Below are positions 5,176-6,471 of a stretch of 6,471 nt of DNA, one piece after another. Source of the DNA: Bacillota bacterium (lineage in GTDB: Bacteria; Bacillota; Clostridia; Christensenellales; CALWSW01). The stretch is taken from positions 1 to 6,471 of the forward strand of contig JAEYFO010000007.1 of the NCBI GenBank assembly GCA_023402915.1, written 5' to 3'. The notes beneath the pieces are model-generated. The model saw nothing but the letters and a program-made list of their open reading frames with translations. It was not told the origin of the DNA and searched no databases. The translations under genes were made by a program, and so were the position numbers. Within the stretch, counting starts at the first letter, position 1, and every line of letters begins with the position of its first letter.

Positions 5176-6471
5176 ATGAAAGAACTGATGCTGGGCAATG
5201 AAGCCATTGCCCGCGGTGCCTACGAGGCCGGCGTCCGGGTCGTTTCTTCCTACCCCGGCACGCCCAGCACCGAGATCACCGAAAACGCCGTCCGCTACGA
5301 CGGCGTGTATGCCGAATGGGCGCCCAACGAAAAGGTGGCGCTCGAAGTCGCCCTCGGCGCGTCCATCTCCGGCGGCCGCGCCCTGTGCTGCATGAAGCAC
5401 GTGGGGCTGAACGTCGCCGCAGACCCGCTCTTTACCGCCGCCTATACCGGCGTCAACGCCGGGCTTGTGCTGGTGGTGGCGGACGATCCGGGCATGCACT
5501 CGAGCCAGAACGAGCAGGACAGCCGCTTTTACGCCCGCTCCGCTCACGTGCCCATGCTCGAGCCGTCCGATTCGCAGGAATGCAAGGACATGCTCGCGCG
5601 CGCCTACGCCCTGAGCGAACAATACGACACCCCCGTGCTGCTGCGCGTCACGACCCGCATCGCCCACGCCCGCAGCCTGGTCAGCCTGTCCGAGCCGCAG
5701 GAAGTCCCCCTTCGCGACTATGTGAAGGACATGCGAAAGTACGTCATGATGCCCGGCAACGCCAAGGGCCGCCACGTCGTTGTCGAGGCGCGGGAAAAGC
5801 GCCTGATGGAGGACTGCAACGGCTTCTCCGACCTGAACCGGGTGGAAATGAACTCCAAAAAGCTGGGCGTGGTCTGCTCCGGCGCGGCCTATGATTACGT
5901 GAAGGAAGCGCTGCCCGAAGCGTCCGTTTTGAAGCTGGGCATGGTCTATCCGCTGCCCAAAGCGCTCATCACGGATTTTGCTTCCAAGGTCGAAGAGCTG
6001 ATCGTCGTCGAGGATATGGAGCCGTTTTTCGAGGACGCCATCAAAAGCTGGGGCATTCCCTGCCACGGAAAAGAGCAGACCGGCCTTCAGGGCGAGCTGT
6101 TCGTCCGAAAGCTCTCCACGCTCTTTGCAAACGCGCCCGCCGCAGGTCCGCAGGAAACGCCCGGCGTGCCGCCCCGCCCGCCCGTGCTCTGCCCCGGCTG
6201 CCCGCACCGCGCGGTGTTTTACGTGCTCCATAAGCTCAAGGCGCACGTCTCGGCGGACATTGGCTGCTATACCCTCGGCGCGATGAAGCCCCTTGACGCG
6301 GCGGATTCCGTCGTTTGCATGGGCGCGTCCATCGGCATTGCCCACGGCGCGGAAAAAGCCCGCGGCAGCAGCTTTGCCCGGGACACCGTGGCCGTCATCG
6401 GCGATTCGACGTTCATGCACTCCGGCATGACCGGCCTGGTCAACGCCGTCTACAACGAAGGCACCGGCACC
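5176..6471 (+). CDS. iorA: Indolepyruvate:ferredoxin oxidoreductase alpha subunit, 3'-truncated by window
   Basis: With the beta subunit IorB it converts aryl-pyruvates (indolepyruvate, phenylpyruvate, hydroxyphenylpyruvate) + CoA + oxidised ferredoxin to aryl-acetyl-CoA + CO2 + reduced ferredoxin, reversibly, using thiamine diphosphate. The window holds the first 432 residues with no stop. Visible family motifs: the N-terminal pyrimidine-binding domain opening with MLGNEAIARGA, SYPGTPSTEI (25-34) and NEKVA with E52; then LCPGCPHR (C339, C342), DIGCYTLG, CMGASIGIAHG, and the diphosphate-binding GDSTFMHSG (GDS 409-411). Full proteins have roughly 580-620 residues, so the rest of the TPP site and the C-terminal two-[4Fe-4S] ferredoxin-like domain lie past the window edge. 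The ATG at 5176 sits 6 bases after AGGAGGG and gives the usual N-terminus. The partner iorB is expected downstream. It shares pathway, and probably transcript, with the upstream ligase gene. It is typical of strict anaerobes. Confidence 0.95.
   Translation, partial: MKELMLGNEAIARGAYEAGVRVVSSYPGTPSTEITENAVRYDGVYAEWAPNEKVALEVALGASISGGRALCCMKHVGLNVAADPLFTAAYTGVNAGLVLVVADDPGMHSSQNEQDSRFYARSAHVPMLEPSDSQECKDMLARAYALSEQYDTPVLLRVTTRIAHARSLVSLSEPQEVPLRDYVKDMRKYVMMPGNAKGRHVVVEAREKRLMEDCNGFSDLNRVEMNSKKLGVVCSGAAYDYVKEALPEASVLKLGMVYPLPKALITDFASKVEELIVVEDMEPFFEDAIKSWGIPCHGKEQTGLQGELFVRKLSTLFANAPAAGPQETPGVPPRPPVLCPGCPHRAVFYVLHKLKAHVSADIGCYTLGAMKPLDAADSVVCMGASIGIAHGAEKARGSSFARDTVAVIGDSTFMHSGMTGLVNAVYNEGTGT

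Noticed and set aside
4963..6420. Long minus-strand open frame of 485 codons opposite iorA
   Set aside because: Shadow of a G+C-rich + strand gene with clear IorA motifs and extended by the T-depleted spacer, which cannot form stops; its translation is His/Ala/Gly/Arg-rich without family motifs.
1..6471. CRISPR array, tRNA/rRNA genes, insertion sequences, toxin-antitoxin or phage genes
   Set aside because: No regularly spaced repeats, cloverleaf or rRNA signatures, transposase motifs or phage-like proteins were seen.

Overview
The window is a G+C-rich bacterial segment (about 60% by eye). All supported genes are on the + strand and most have strong AGGAGG-type Shine-Dalgarno (SD) sites. The gene set is a GH13 alpha-glucan hydrolase, a YkuE/YaeI-type metallophosphoesterase, an AMP-forming phenylacetate-CoA ligase and an indolepyruvate:ferredoxin oxidoreductase alpha subunit. 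Together with a TTG start at one gene and a probable one at a second, this suggests an anaerobic, fermentative Bacillota (Clostridia-like, plausibly gut). That placement is inferred from gene content and style only.

Layout. (1) 1-1931: the 3' part of a GH13 amylase/neopullulanase gene (1-1452) is followed after 29 bases by a short single-pass membrane protein of unknown function (1482-1931, TTG start); these two look like one operon. (2) 1932-2282: non-coding today. It holds a degraded tandem copy of the 3' end of the membrane-protein gene (about 1988-2178), then a good sigma-A-type promoter (2182-2211). (3) 2283-3083: a membrane-anchored calcineurin-like phosphoesterase, closed by a clear intrinsic terminator (3112-3145). 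(4) 3146-3473: a perfect TATAAT box (3261-3266) and a roughly 200-base leader with small, partly mutually exclusive hairpins. (5) 3474-4760: phenylacetate-CoA ligase. (6) 4761-5175: a 415-base spacer with an 11-bp inverted repeat bounding 97 bp, then a strongly T-depleted tract. (7) 5176-6471: iorA, cut off by the window end before its C-terminal part.

How the genes work together. The clear functional pair is paaK-like ligase plus iorA. The ligase interconverts aryl acetates and aryl-acetyl-CoA, and IOR interconverts aryl-acetyl-CoA and aryl-pyruvates with ferredoxin. The pair can serve aromatic amino acid fermentation to aryl acetates, or run in reverse to salvage aryl acids for amino acid synthesis. 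iorB is not in view and would be expected just downstream. The amylase and the phosphoesterase have no evident link to this pathway.

No convincing new defence, mobile or RNA-guided system is present. The most unusual points are the tandem-duplicated and decayed gene end at 1803-2178 and the architecture of the paaK-iorA spacer.
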